A stretch of 7,412 nt of DNA from Actinomycetes bacterium (GTDB lineage Bacteria; Actinomycetota; Acidimicrobiia; Acidimicrobiales; Palsa-688). Below are positions 1-5,837 of the stretch, piece by piece (position 1 is the first letter of the stretch; each line of letters starts with the position of its first letter). Location: the NCBI GenBank assembly GCA_021816565.1, contig JAKAXN010000225.1, forward strand, positions 1 through 7,412. The letters are read 5' to 3'. The translations under genes were made by a program, and so were the position numbers. The notes beneath the pieces were generated by a model. The model ran no database searches, was not told the origin of the DNA, and was given only the letters and a program-made list of their open reading frames with translations.

Positions 1-462
1 CTGATCGACCAACCCGACCAGATGGCCCGGCTGCGGGCCGAACCCGGCCTGGTGGCGGCGGCGGTCGAGGAGCTCCTGCGCTGGGTCAGCCCGGTGGTGC
101 ACATGCGCCGCACCGCCCGGGCGGCCACCGTCCTCGGCGGCCAGTCCATCGCCGAAGGGGACAAGGTGGTGGTGTTCTACGGCTCGGCCAACCGGGACCC
201 CGCCGTCTTCGCCGACCCCGACCGTCTGGACCTGGCCCGTACCCCCAACCACCACCTGGCCTTCGGCGGCGGCGGACCGCACATGTGCCTGGGCGCCCAC
301 TTCGCCCGGTTGGAGACCGCCGCCCTGCTGCGCCAGATAGCCACCCGGATGACCGGCCTCGAGCCCGCCGGCCCGATCGAGCGGCTGCCGTCCACGTTCA
401 TCGCCGGGCCGCGCCGCTTCCCGGTGCGCTTCACCCCCGAGGCCGCCTCCGCTCCCATCTAG
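1..462 (+). CDS. Cytochrome P450, C-terminal part (5' end outside window)
   Basis: This is the C-terminal third of a heme-thiolate monooxygenase. The reading frame is open from the first base of the window, so the start lies upstream. The K-helix ExxR motif is seen (Glu codon 70-72, Arg codon 79-81, within EELLRW). The heme-binding loop FGGGGPHMCLG follows, with the axial Cys codon at 286-288. The segment ends with a PVRF strand typical of the P450 C terminus. The run NHHLAFGGGGPH resembles actinobacterial steroid or fatty-acid P450s of the CYP125/CYP142/CYP124 kind, but the substrate-recognition regions are missing, so the substrate cannot be assigned. The protein should be cytosolic and need a ferredoxin and reductase, which are not in this window. 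The next gene starts 10 bp after the TAG stop, so the two are probably cotranscribed. Confidence 0.93.
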   Translation: MIDQPDQMARLRAEPGLVAAAVEELLRWVSPVVHMRRTARAATVLGGQSIAEGDKVVVFYGSANRDPAVFADPDRLDLARTPNHHLAFGGGGPHMCLGAHFARLETAALLRQIATRMTGLEPAGPIERLPSTFIAGPRRFPVRFTPEAASAPI

Positions 463-472
463 TCTTCCGGGC

Positions 473-1693
473 ATGTCCGAACGGGAGTACGACCTGGTCC
501 TCTACGGCGCCACCGGCTTCGTGGGCCGGCTGACGGCCCGCTACCTGGCGGCCTGCGCCCCGGGAGGGACCCGCATCGCCCTCGGCGGACGGTCCCGGGC
601 CAAGCTGGAGTCGCTGCGGGCCGAGCTCGGCCCGGCGGCCGACCCCTGGGGCGTGGTGGTGGCCGACTCGGCCGATCGGGGGGCCCTCGACAGCCTGGCC
701 CGCTCGGCCACCGCGGTGGCCACGACGGTGGGGCCCTACGCCCGCTACGGCCGGGACCTGGTGGCCGCCTGCGCCGCCGCCGGCACCCACTACGCCGACC
801 TCACCGGTGAGGTGCTGTTCGTGAAGGAGAGCGCCGACTCCCTCCACGCGGTCGCTTCGGACAGCGGCGCCCGCATCGTGCACTCCTGCGGCTACGACTC
901 GGTGCCGTCCGATCTCGGGGTGCTGCTGCTGCACGAAAAGGCTGCCGCCGATGGTGCCGGCGAGCTCACCGACACCGTCCTCAAGGCCTGGGGCCGGGGC
1001 GGCGTCAGCGGCGGAACCATCGACTCGCTGCGCAACCAGGTCGACACCGTGCGCCGGGACGCCCGGCTGCGCCAGGTGGTGTCGGACCCCTACGCCCTCA
1101 GCCCGCAGCGCGACGCCGAGCCCCGGCTCAAGGACGAGCCGGACCTCTTCGCCCCCCGGCGGGATCCGCTTCTCGGGGAGTGGGTCGCTCCTTTCGTCAT
1201 GGCCCCGTACAACACCCGGATCGTGCGCCGCAGCAACGCCCTCACCGGCTGGGCCTACGGGCGGTTCTTCCGCTACCGGGAGGTGATGGCGTTCGGGTCG
1301 AGCCCGGTGGGAGCGGCCATGGCCGCTGGAGTCACCGGCGGGGTCGCCGCCATGGTGGCCGCCATGTCGTTCCCCCCGGCCCGCCTGGTGCTCGACCGGG
1401 TGCTGCCCGCACCCGGGGAGGGGCCGAGCCAGAAGACCATGGACAGCGGCCGATTCCGCAGCGAGCTGCACGCCGTCACCTCCGGGGGCGGCCGGGTGCG
1501 AGCCGTGATCGCCGCCGAGGGCGATCCCGGCTACAAGGCGACCGCGGTGATGTTCGCCGAGAGCGCCCTGGCCCTGGCGCTCGAGGGGGACCGGCTGCCC
1601 GACCGGGCCGGAGTCCTGACCCCGGCGACGGGCATCGGCACGGTGCTGGCCGACCGCCTGCGGGCCGCCGGTTTCACCATCGAGACCAACTAG
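473..1693 (+). CDS. Trans-acting enoyl reductase-like / saccharopine dehydrogenase-family oxidoreductase
   Basis: This 406-residue protein begins with an NAD(P)-binding Rossmann segment, YGATGFVG at residues 11-18. It closely resembles mycobacterial Rv2953 and its paralogues (Sacchrp_dh_NADP domain). Shared landmarks include the TTVGPYARYG and CAAAGTHYADLTGE runs, IVHSCGYDSVPSDLG, and near the C terminus GPSQKTMDSGRFR and GDPGYKATAVMFAESALALA. In Mycobacterium tuberculosis Rv2953 supplies the enoyl reduction missing from a polyketide synthase during phthiocerol lipid synthesis. No such synthase is visible here, so the general role (reduction of a lipid or polyketide intermediate) is inference. 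A hydrophobic Ala/Gly/Val-rich stretch at about residues 278-300 could touch the membrane. The ATG at 473 has no strong ribosome binding site but lies 10 bp after the P450 stop, suggesting reinitiation. The full length fits the family. Confidence 0.87.
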   Translation: MSEREYDLVLYGATGFVGRLTARYLAACAPGGTRIALGGRSRAKLESLRAELGPAADPWGVVVADSADRGALDSLARSATAVATTVGPYARYGRDLVAACAAAGTHYADLTGEVLFVKESADSLHAVASDSGARIVHSCGYDSVPSDLGVLLLHEKAAADGAGELTDTVLKAWGRGGVSGGTIDSLRNQVDTVRRDARLRQVVSDPYALSPQRDAEPRLKDEPDLFAPRRDPLLGEWVAPFVMAPYNTRIVRRSNALTGWAYGRFFRYREVMAFGSSPVGAAMAAGVTGGVAAMVAAMSFPPARLVLDRVLPAPGEGPSQKTMDSGRFRSELHAVTSGGGRVRAVIAAEGDPGYKATAVMFAESALALALEGDRLPDRAGVLTPATGIGTVLADRLRAAGFTIETN

Positions 1694-1724
1694 CCGGCCA
1701 TCGGGTCGGCCAGCCCGCCGACGC

Positions 1725-2312
1725 TCACCCGCCGGCCGCGGACCAGGCCGCGTAGGCGGACAGCCCCACCAGGATCACCGCCGTCACCTGCCTGAGCCGG
1801 CGCACGCTGACGAAGCGCAGGAGGGCGCTGCCCCCGGTTACGGCCACCGCCGCCACCGCCCACAGGGCGGCCACCGCCCCCACCCCCACCGACAGCGGCG
1901 AGCCGTACCGGGCGGCCAGGTTGGCGGTCAGGATCTGCGTCAGATCGCCCCATTCGGCGGCGAAGATGACGGCGAAGGCCGACAGCGTCACGTGGCGCGA
2001 CGACGGCAGGCGTCCGACCGTCTCCTCCTCCTCTTCGGCGCCGGAGCGGGCCGACCACCCGGCGTAGGCGGCCCCGGCCAGGAACATGGCGGCCACCACT
2101 GCGTCGACCACCCGGTGGGGGAGGACCCGGAAGAGGGCCACGCCCACGGTCACCGCGATGGCCACGTGGGCGAGGAACGCCCCGGCCGCGCCCAGCCACA
2201 CCTGGGCCGGGCGCCCGCGGGTGGCCATCACCAGGCTGGCGAACATGGTCTTGTCCGGTAGCTCGCCGACGAAGATCACCGGGAAGCACACCAGGGCGAT
2301 ATACGGGTTCAC
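1725..2312 (-). CDS. GDT1/UPF0016 (TMEM165-type) cation exporter, probably Mn2+
   Basis: This 195-residue membrane protein shows the two-repeat design of the UPF0016/GDT1 family: two groups of about three hydrophobic helices, each opening with an acidic ion-binding motif. Motif 1 is ELPDKT (residues 17-22) and motif 2 is EWGDLT (120-125). Both vary from the ExGDKT consensus, the first by Pro for Gly and the second by Leu for Lys. A charged loop with five consecutive Glu (about residues 93-97) separates the halves. Family members move Mn2+ or Ca2+ out of the cytosol, usually against H+ or Na+. I chose the GTG at 2312 because it comes just before the first helix and has AGGAGG at 2331-2326. The frame stays open upstream to an ATG at 2367-2369, but that would add 19 non-conserved residues read through the ribosome binding site. 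The gene converges on the enoyl reductase (31 bp between stops). Its leader carries a probable Mn2+ riboswitch, supporting a manganese role. Confidence 0.9.
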   Translation of the reverse strand: MNPYIALVCFPVIFVGELPDKTMFASLVMATRGRPAQVWLGAAGAFLAHVAIAVTVGVALFRVLPHRVVDAVVAAMFLAGAAYAGWSARSGAEEEEETVGRLPSSRHVTLSAFAVIFAAEWGDLTQILTANLAARYGSPLSVGVGAVAALWAVAAVAVTGGSALLRFVSVRRLRQVTAVILVGLSAYAAWSAAGG

Positions 2313-2327
2313 GCCGGTTCCGACTCC

Positions 2328-2361
2328 TCCTCGCCGGGCGGGGTGCGAACCACCGCCCGGC
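2328..2361 (-). promoter_or_regulatory. Riboswitch expression platform: hairpin next to the exporter ribosome binding site
   Basis: Between the aptamer and the GTG start, GCCGGGCGG (2361-2353) and CCGCCCGGC (2341-2333) form a perfect 9-bp stem. Inside it, GGT and ACC can add three pairs around a TCGC loop. The ribosome binding site GAGGAGG (2332-2326) begins at the very next base. The segment CCCGGCGAGGA (2338-2328), covering most of that site, is the exact complement of TCCTCGCCGGG (2457-2447) in the aptamer, giving 11 Watson-Crick pairs plus one possible G-U. The aptamer's own helix (2452-2444 with 2422-2415) and this long-range pairing use the same bases, so they exclude each other. The simple reading is translational control: metal-bound aptamer plus local hairpin leave the site free, and without metal it is masked. 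This is inference from complementarity. Confidence 0.6.
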
Positions 2362-2380
2362 CACGACAATGTGGCTCGAA

Positions 2381-2472
2381 CGGATGGTCTCGTTCACCCT
2401 CGAAGGGCCCGGGGGCCGGACGCTCATCGCGCCAGCATGTCGACGTCCCGGCGAGGAACTACTCCCCAACCG
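2381..2472 (-). promoter_or_regulatory. Probable yybP-ykoY Mn2+ riboswitch aptamer
   Basis: On the minus strand, 2467-2459 reads GGGGAGTAG, the hallmark 5' element of the yybP-ykoY (Mn2+) riboswitch. The matching 3' element AGACC lies at 2390-2386. The closing helix P1 forms between CGGTTGG (2472-2466) and CCATCCG (2387-2381), with six of seven pairs and one T-T mismatch, placed relative to GGAGTAG and AGACC as in known aptamers. Inside, GCCGGGACG (2452-2444) can pair with CGTCCGGC (2422-2415) with one bulged G. A short hairpin CCCT-TCG-AGGG (2407-2397) precedes the 3' element. The length of 92 nt is near the usual 100. The next gene is a UPF0016 exporter, one of the gene families this riboswitch is known to control. 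The internal loop that follows the first helix matches the consensus less clearly, and no covariance model was run. Confidence 0.75.
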
Positions 2473-2478
2473 GACTCC

Positions 2479-2484
2479 ATTCTA
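2479..2484 (-). promoter_or_regulatory. Promoter -10 box for the exporter transcript
   Basis: TAGAAT on the minus strand matches five of six bases of TATAAT. A start 6-7 bases downstream would fall at about 2472-2471, the first bases of the riboswitch P1 helix, which is the expected layout for a 5' leader riboswitch. No convincing -35 hexamer is seen 16-18 bases upstream; that stretch is GC-rich and contains the hairpin CCCCGC-cggct-GCGGGG (2486-2502 on the plus strand). Confidence 0.5.
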
Positions 2485-2498
2485 GCCCCGCCGGCTGC

Positions 2499-2528
2499 GG
2501 GGCCGGGGTCTCCTGGGGTGTTTGGGGG
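2499..2528 (+). other. Four consecutive G-tracts (possible G-quadruplex)
   Basis: The plus strand has GGGG at 2499-2502, GGGG at 2505-2508, GGGG at 2515-2518 and GGGGG at 2524-2528, with loops of 2, 6 and 5 bases. This fits a four-tract quadruplex pattern with tracts of at least four. It lies between two divergent genes, about 55 bp before the HesB-like start and just upstream of the -10 box of the exporter promoter, so it could influence either. High GC makes chance G-runs more likely, hence the low confidence in function. Confidence 0.35.
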
Positions 2529-2582
2529 CTGCCGGGCCGGGTAGCGCGCGGGCTCCGAGGATACGCAAAGGAGCGGCCACCA

Positions 2583-2861
2583 ATGCTGAGCGTCACCGAG
2601 AACGCCGCACAGGCGATGGAGCATCTACTCGGGGACCGTCCCGGGGCCGGCCTGAGGATCGCCCCCGACCGGGGCGACACCTCCGCGCCGGTGCTCGGCA
2701 TCACCATCTCCGACCGGCCCCAGGACGGCGACGAGGTCATAGAGCAGGCCGGATGGCGGGTGTTCGTCGACGACGAGGTGGCGCCGGCCCTCGACGGCCG
2801 GGTGCTCGACGCCCGGGTCGACGAGGACATGGCCCTCCAATTCTCCCTGGTGCAACCCTGA
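2583..2861 (+). CDS. Small HesB/IscA-like protein lacking cysteines
   Basis: This 92-residue protein opens MLSVTENAAQAMEHLL and continues with GLRIAPD, a middle DRPQDGDEVIEQAGWRVFVDDEVAPAL and the end DGRVLDARVDEDMALQFSL. This is the order of the HesB/IscA (A-type Fe-S carrier) fold as found in short actinobacterial homologues. Classical IscA/ErpA proteins bind iron or an Fe-S cluster through three Cys, one mid-protein and a C-terminal CxC. This sequence contains no Cys, so it is unlikely to carry a cluster in the usual way, and its function is unknown. The ATG at 2583 is chosen for the ribosome binding site AAAGGAG nine bases upstream; the frame is open further upstream but the extension is low-complexity and overlaps the divergent leader. 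It stands alone, 98 bp before the diguanylate cyclase and divergent from the exporter. Confidence 0.8.
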   Translation: MLSVTENAAQAMEHLLGDRPGAGLRIAPDRGDTSAPVLGITISDRPQDGDEVIEQAGWRVFVDDEVAPALDGRVLDARVDEDMALQFSLVQP

Positions 2862-2903
2862 GGGCATTAGCCGCGTAGGCGCCCCGACGGTCACCATCAC
2901 CGC

Positions 2904-2932
2904 ATAACAACCGGCCGTTCAGTATTTAGTTT
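2904..2932 (+). promoter_or_regulatory. Candidate promoter for the diguanylate cyclase gene
   Basis: ATAACA (2904-2909, four of six to TTGACA) and TAGTTT (2927-2932, fits the TANNNT -10 pattern) are 17 bases apart in one of the few AT-richer patches of the window. This would start transcription near 2939 and leave a leader of about 20 nt. A competing reading is GATACT at 2948-2953 (four of six to TATAAT), whose start would fall on the GTG itself and give a leaderless mRNA. Confidence 0.35.
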
Positions 2933-2959
2933 CGCGGCCCGCTCGTCGATACTGGGAGG

Positions 2960-4441
2960 GTGCGGAGACGGACCGTCCCCCGACGCGGTCTCCGTCTGAC
3001 GGGCCCCGGCCGACGGTGGCCGGCCCGCCTCGCGGCCGTGCTGGTGTTCGCCGCCATGGTCGCCGGGCTGACCCTGGCCGAGCTGTCGGCCGTGGCATCG
3101 AGCCGGCGGGACGTGGTCCAGCGCTTCGAGGTGCGGGCCAGCAGCGCCGCCGGCTTCCTGCAGTCCTACATCGGCTACACCCTGGGCGGCGAGCGGGCCC
3201 TGGCCGCCCACCTCCTTTCGGGGCGCACCGTCTCGCAGGCCGAGTTCGACCAGTTCCGCCAGATCTTCGGGTTCGGGCCGGCGTTGCTGCTCGACGGATC
3301 CGGGCGGGACATGGCCGTGGCGCCCTACGACCCGGCGCTGGTCGGTACCGACCTGGCCGGCCGCTACGCCCACCTGGCCCGCGCCCTGGCCGGCCAGCCG
3401 ACCGTGTCCAACGTGGTCCCCTCCGCGGCCCGCCGGGTGCCCATCGTCGCCTTCGCCACCTCCTTCCCGACCTCCTCCGGCACCCGGGTGGTGAGCGGAG
3501 GGTTCGACCTCGGTTCCCAGCCGCTCGGTCAGTACCTCGACCGGGCCCTTCCGTACCGGGACGGCAACGTGTGGCTGATCGACGGCACCGGCCAGGTGAT
3601 CACCTCGAGCAGCGGTCGAACCGGCGCGCTGAGCGCCCTGGCCGGCCGACTGGCCCGGGCCGTCGACCACAGCCCCGGCCCGGTGGGCACCTTCGCCGCT
3701 CCCGGTGGTGCTCGCAGCGAGTACGCCGTGGCGGCTGTCCCCGACACCCCGTGGCGGCTGGTCTTCACCCTGCCGCAGTCCACCCTGTTCGAGCCGCTCG
3801 CCCGGGCCGGGCACACCATCCCGTGGATCCTGCTCGGCGGTTTCGCCCTCACCGCGGCGGGGCTGCTGGTGATGCTGGTCAGAGCCCTCGAGGCCAAGGC
3901 CCGCTCCGACGACGTGGCCCGCACCGATCCGCTCACCGGCCTGGCCAACCGGCGGGCCGCGTCCGAGGCCCTGGACCGGATGCTCGCCGAACGGCGCCGC
4001 TACGGGACCCCGACGGCCGTGCTGCTGGTCGACGTGGACCACTTCAAGAACGTCAACGACCGCTTCGGCCACTCGGCCGGTGACGGGGTGCTGAGGGTGG
4101 TGGCCGGGGGCATCGCGGCCTCCGTGAGGGCCGGGGACCTGGTGGCCCGGTGGGGCGGGGAGGAGTTCCTGGCTCTCCTCTGCCACGCCGACGGCGCCGA
4201 GGCCCGGGCCGTCTCCGAACGGATCCGGGCGATGGTCGCCGCCACCGCCGTCCCCCTGGGCGGCTCGGCGCAGCAGGTGACGGTCAGCGTCGGGGCCGCT
4301 GCGGCCGGGACCGGCGACGGGCCCGACGCCCTCATCGCCCGGGCCGATGCTGCCCTGTACGAAGCCAAGAGGCAGGGTCGCAACCGGGTGGTGGTGATCG
4401 CCGACGGATCCGTGGGAGACGCTGCCGTCCCGGCCCGCTGA
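2960..4441 (+). CDS. Membrane-anchored diguanylate cyclase with extracytoplasmic sensor region (GGDEF)
   Basis: This 493-residue protein makes cyclic di-GMP from two GTP. A basic N terminus leads into a first membrane helix (about residues 22-44). A roughly 240-residue extracytoplasmic part follows, with Cache-like sequence such as VWLIDGTGQVITSS and WRLVFTLPQSTLFEPL. A second helix lies at 287-307, and then the GGDEF domain. In that domain DPLTGLANRR starts at residue 323, VDVDHFKNVND carries the metal-binding Asp, and the active site is GGEEF at 399-403. The inhibitory-site motif RxxD (RAGD, 390-393) lies five residues before it, so product inhibition is expected. No EAL domain is present. 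The ligand of the sensor is unknown. GTG at 2960 is the only upstream start before an in-frame TAG at 2927, but GGGAGG (2954-2959) touches the start codon, which is too close for normal use, so the mRNA may be leaderless. Confidence 0.93.
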   Translation: MRRRTVPRRGLRLTGPGRRWPARLAAVLVFAAMVAGLTLAELSAVASSRRDVVQRFEVRASSAAGFLQSYIGYTLGGERALAAHLLSGRTVSQAEFDQFRQIFGFGPALLLDGSGRDMAVAPYDPALVGTDLAGRYAHLARALAGQPTVSNVVPSAARRVPIVAFATSFPTSSGTRVVSGGFDLGSQPLGQYLDRALPYRDGNVWLIDGTGQVITSSSGRTGALSALAGRLARAVDHSPGPVGTFAAPGGARSEYAVAAVPDTPWRLVFTLPQSTLFEPLARAGHTIPWILLGGFALTAAGLLVMLVRALEAKARSDDVARTDPLTGLANRRAASEALDRMLAERRRYGTPTAVLLVDVDHFKNVNDRFGHSAGDGVLRVVAGGIAASVRAGDLVARWGGEEFLALLCHADGAEARAVSERIRAMVAATAVPLGGSAQQVTVSVGAAAAGTGDGPDALIARADAALYEAKRQGRNRVVVIADGSVGDAAVPAR

Positions 4442-4488
4442 AGATGTAGACGCCCGGTCGGTCAGATGGGGGGCTGGTCGGCGGTGGT

Positions 4489-4494
4489 TAGAGT
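4489..4494 (+). promoter_or_regulatory. Candidate -10 box for the three-gene operon
   Basis: TAGAGT fits the TANNNT pattern and lies in the 98-bp gap before the GlcG/HbpS-like gene. A start near 4501 would give a leader of about 39 nt ending in the strong ribosome binding site. No clear -35 element is visible. Nothing in the gap looks like a terminator for the preceding cyclase, so readthrough is possible. Confidence 0.3.
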
Positions 4495-4539
4495 GGCCCG
4501 GCGGTCCGGATGTCCCGGGTCGGCCAGGAGGGGGAGACC

Positions 4540-4962
4540 ATGGGCGCCACGTTCGCCAAGGGCAGTGTCTCGGCCGCCACGGCCCGGCGCATGATCGCCG
4601 CGGCCGAAGCGAGAGCGGAGGAGATGGGCCAGCCTTTCGTCATCGCCGTGGTGGACGAGAGCGGCGTCCTCAAGGCCTTCAGCCGTATGGACGGGGCTCC
4701 TCTGCTCAGCGTCCAGGTGGCCCAGGACAAGGCATATACCGCGGCCGGCTTCTCCATGCCGACCCACGCCTGGCACGAGTTCATCAAGAGCGACCCGCCT
4801 CTGGCCAGCGGGGCTCCCACGGGTATCGACCGGCTGGTGATCTTCGGGGGCGGCTTCCCGATCACGGTGGACGGTCAGGTGGTCGGCGGCGTCGGGGTCA
4901 GCGGCGGTCACTACAGCGACGACATGAAGGTGGCCGAGGCCGCCATCGCTGCGCTCGGGTGA
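4540..4962 (+). CDS. GlcG/HbpS-like (DUF336) protein
   Basis: The 140-residue product matches the GlcG/HbpS family: an N-terminal helix with SVSAATARRMIAAAEARAEEMG, the strand VIAVVDESGVLKAFSRMDGA, the helix SVQVAQDKAYTAAGFSM, and near the end GGGFPITVDGQVVGGVGVSGG followed by a terminal Asp- and Glu-bearing helix. HbpS of Streptomyces binds heme and partners a two-component system; GlcG is encoded with glycolate oxidase in E. coli, and its biochemical role is unclear. I see no signal peptide, so it should be cytosolic. The ATG at 4540 is preferred over an in-frame ATG at 4510 because AGGAGGGGGAG lies directly upstream at suitable spacing. Its TGA overlaps the GTG of the lyase gene by 4 bp, indicating translational coupling and suggesting it serves that enzyme's pathway. 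Confidence 0.88.
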   Translation: MGATFAKGSVSAATARRMIAAAEARAEEMGQPFVIAVVDESGVLKAFSRMDGAPLLSVQVAQDKAYTAAGFSMPTHAWHEFIKSDPPLASGAPTGIDRLVIFGGGFPITVDGQVVGGVGVSGGHYSDDMKVAEAAIAALG

Positions 4963-5837
4963 GCGGGGATCAGGGCAACGGTCCCGGCCGGCGGCTCAGG
5001 GACCTGCTGGCCGGACCGGAGCTGGTCGTGGCCCCAGGGGCCTACGACGCCATCACCGCTCGCGCCGTGCAGAGCGCCGGCTGGCCGGCGGTCTACATGA
5101 CCGGCGCCGGCACCGCCGCCACCCTCGGGTACCCGGACTACGGGCTGCTCGGCATGTCCGAGATGGCGGAAGCGGTCGGACGGATGACCGCGGCTGTCGA
5201 CATCCCGGTCATCGCCGATGCCGACACCGGCTACGGCAATGAGCTCAATGTGACCCGCACCGTGCGCGCCTACAGCGCCCGGGGCGCGGCCGCCCTGCAC
5301 ATCGAGGATCAGGTGTTCCCCAAGCGTTGCGGTCACCTCGACCACAAGCAGGTCGTGCCGGCCGACCGGTTCGTGGCCAAGATCGAGGCGGCGCTGGAGG
5401 CCCGCACCGACCCGGATCTGGTGATCATCGCCCGGACCGATGCCAGGGCCGTCCACGACCTCGACGACGCCGTGGATCGGGCGAACCGGGCTCTGGCCGC
5501 CGGCGCCGACATGGCCTTCGTGGAGGCCCCACAGACGGCCGAGGAGATCTCGGCGGTGCCCGATCTGGTGCAGGGACCGTGCCTGTTCAACATGGTCGGC
5601 GGAGGCCGGACACCCCCGGTCGATCTGGCCCAGGTGGCCGAAGCCGGCTACCGGCTGGTGATCCTGCCCACCCTCCTCCTCGGAGCGGTGGTGGGCGCTA
5701 CGGAATCCGCACTCGGGCAGTTGCGCTCCACCGGCGCCCACCCCGATCCCGGGATGGCGATCACCGAGCTGTTCCGCCGCTTCGGTGCCGAGGAATGGGA
5801 CCGGGTGCGGGACCGCTTCCCCGACGGAGCCGGGTGA
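4959..5837 (+). CDS. Isocitrate lyase/PEP mutase superfamily lyase (methylisocitrate or dimethylmalate lyase-like)
   Basis: This 292-residue protein has the phosphoenolpyruvate-binding TIM-barrel pattern of the family. PGAYDAITARAVQSAG lies near the N terminus, YMTGAG comes next, the Mg2+-binding DADTGYG is at residues 87-93, then HIEDQ, and the catalytic loop KRCGH is at 122-126 with Cys124. IARTDA follows. The K(K/R)CGH loop marks the C-C bond lyases (isocitrate, 2-methylisocitrate, 2,3-dimethylmalate lyase) rather than phosphonate-forming PEP mutase, so cleavage of a 2-hydroxy di- or tricarboxylate is the likely reaction. The substrate is not fixed by sequence; no citrate synthase or PrpD neighbour argues for a propionate role. 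The start is GTG at 4959, overlapping the previous stop (GTGA). The end overlaps the next gene in the same way. The length is near that of PrpB. Confidence 0.88.
   Translation: MSGDQGNGPGRRLRDLLAGPELVVAPGAYDAITARAVQSAGWPAVYMTGAGTAATLGYPDYGLLGMSEMAEAVGRMTAAVDIPVIADADTGYGNELNVTRTVRAYSARGAAALHIEDQVFPKRCGHLDHKQVVPADRFVAKIEAALEARTDPDLVIIARTDARAVHDLDDAVDRANRALAAGADMAFVEAPQTAEEISAVPDLVQGPCLFNMVGGGRTPPVDLAQVAEAGYRLVILPTLLLGAVVGATESALGQLRSTGAHPDPGMAITELFRRFGAEEWDRVRDRFPDGAG

Noticed and set aside
431..1471. Long open frame on the minus strand opposite the enoyl reductase gene
   Set aside because: The predicted protein is low-complexity Gly/His/Arg/Val-rich with no family resemblance. It is the antisense of a well-supported gene in very GC-rich DNA, where stop codons are rare.
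1694..1724. Terminator between the two convergent genes
   Set aside because: Only a 4-bp GGCC repeat can pair in the 31-bp gap and no T-run is present on either strand, so nothing reliable can be called.
2343..2582. Upstream extension of the HesB-like frame
   Set aside because: It has no conserved sequence, it lies over the divergent riboswitch leader, and the ATG at 2583 has an ideal ribosome binding site and the family's usual N terminus.
2862..2959. Cyclic di-GMP riboswitch before the diguanylate cyclase
   Set aside because: The 98-bp gap has no recognisable GEMM-type conserved core and is too short to hold an aptamer together with the promoter elements.
2897..4186. Long minus-strand open frame opposite the diguanylate cyclase
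   Set aside because: It is composition-driven (Gly, His, Gln, Pro, Arg rich) with no domain, and the plus-strand GGDEF protein explains the region fully.
5327..5833. N-terminal extension of the S51 gene inside the lyase gene
   Set aside because: The frame is open but encodes an Arg/Gly/Pro-rich stretch read out of frame from the lyase. Family similarity begins right after the GTG at 5834, which makes the usual 4-bp overlap.
4959..5837. PEP mutase for phosphonate natural product synthesis
   Set aside because: The catalytic loop is KRCGH, typical of the lyase branch, and no phosphonopyruvate decarboxylase or other phosphonate gene is nearby.
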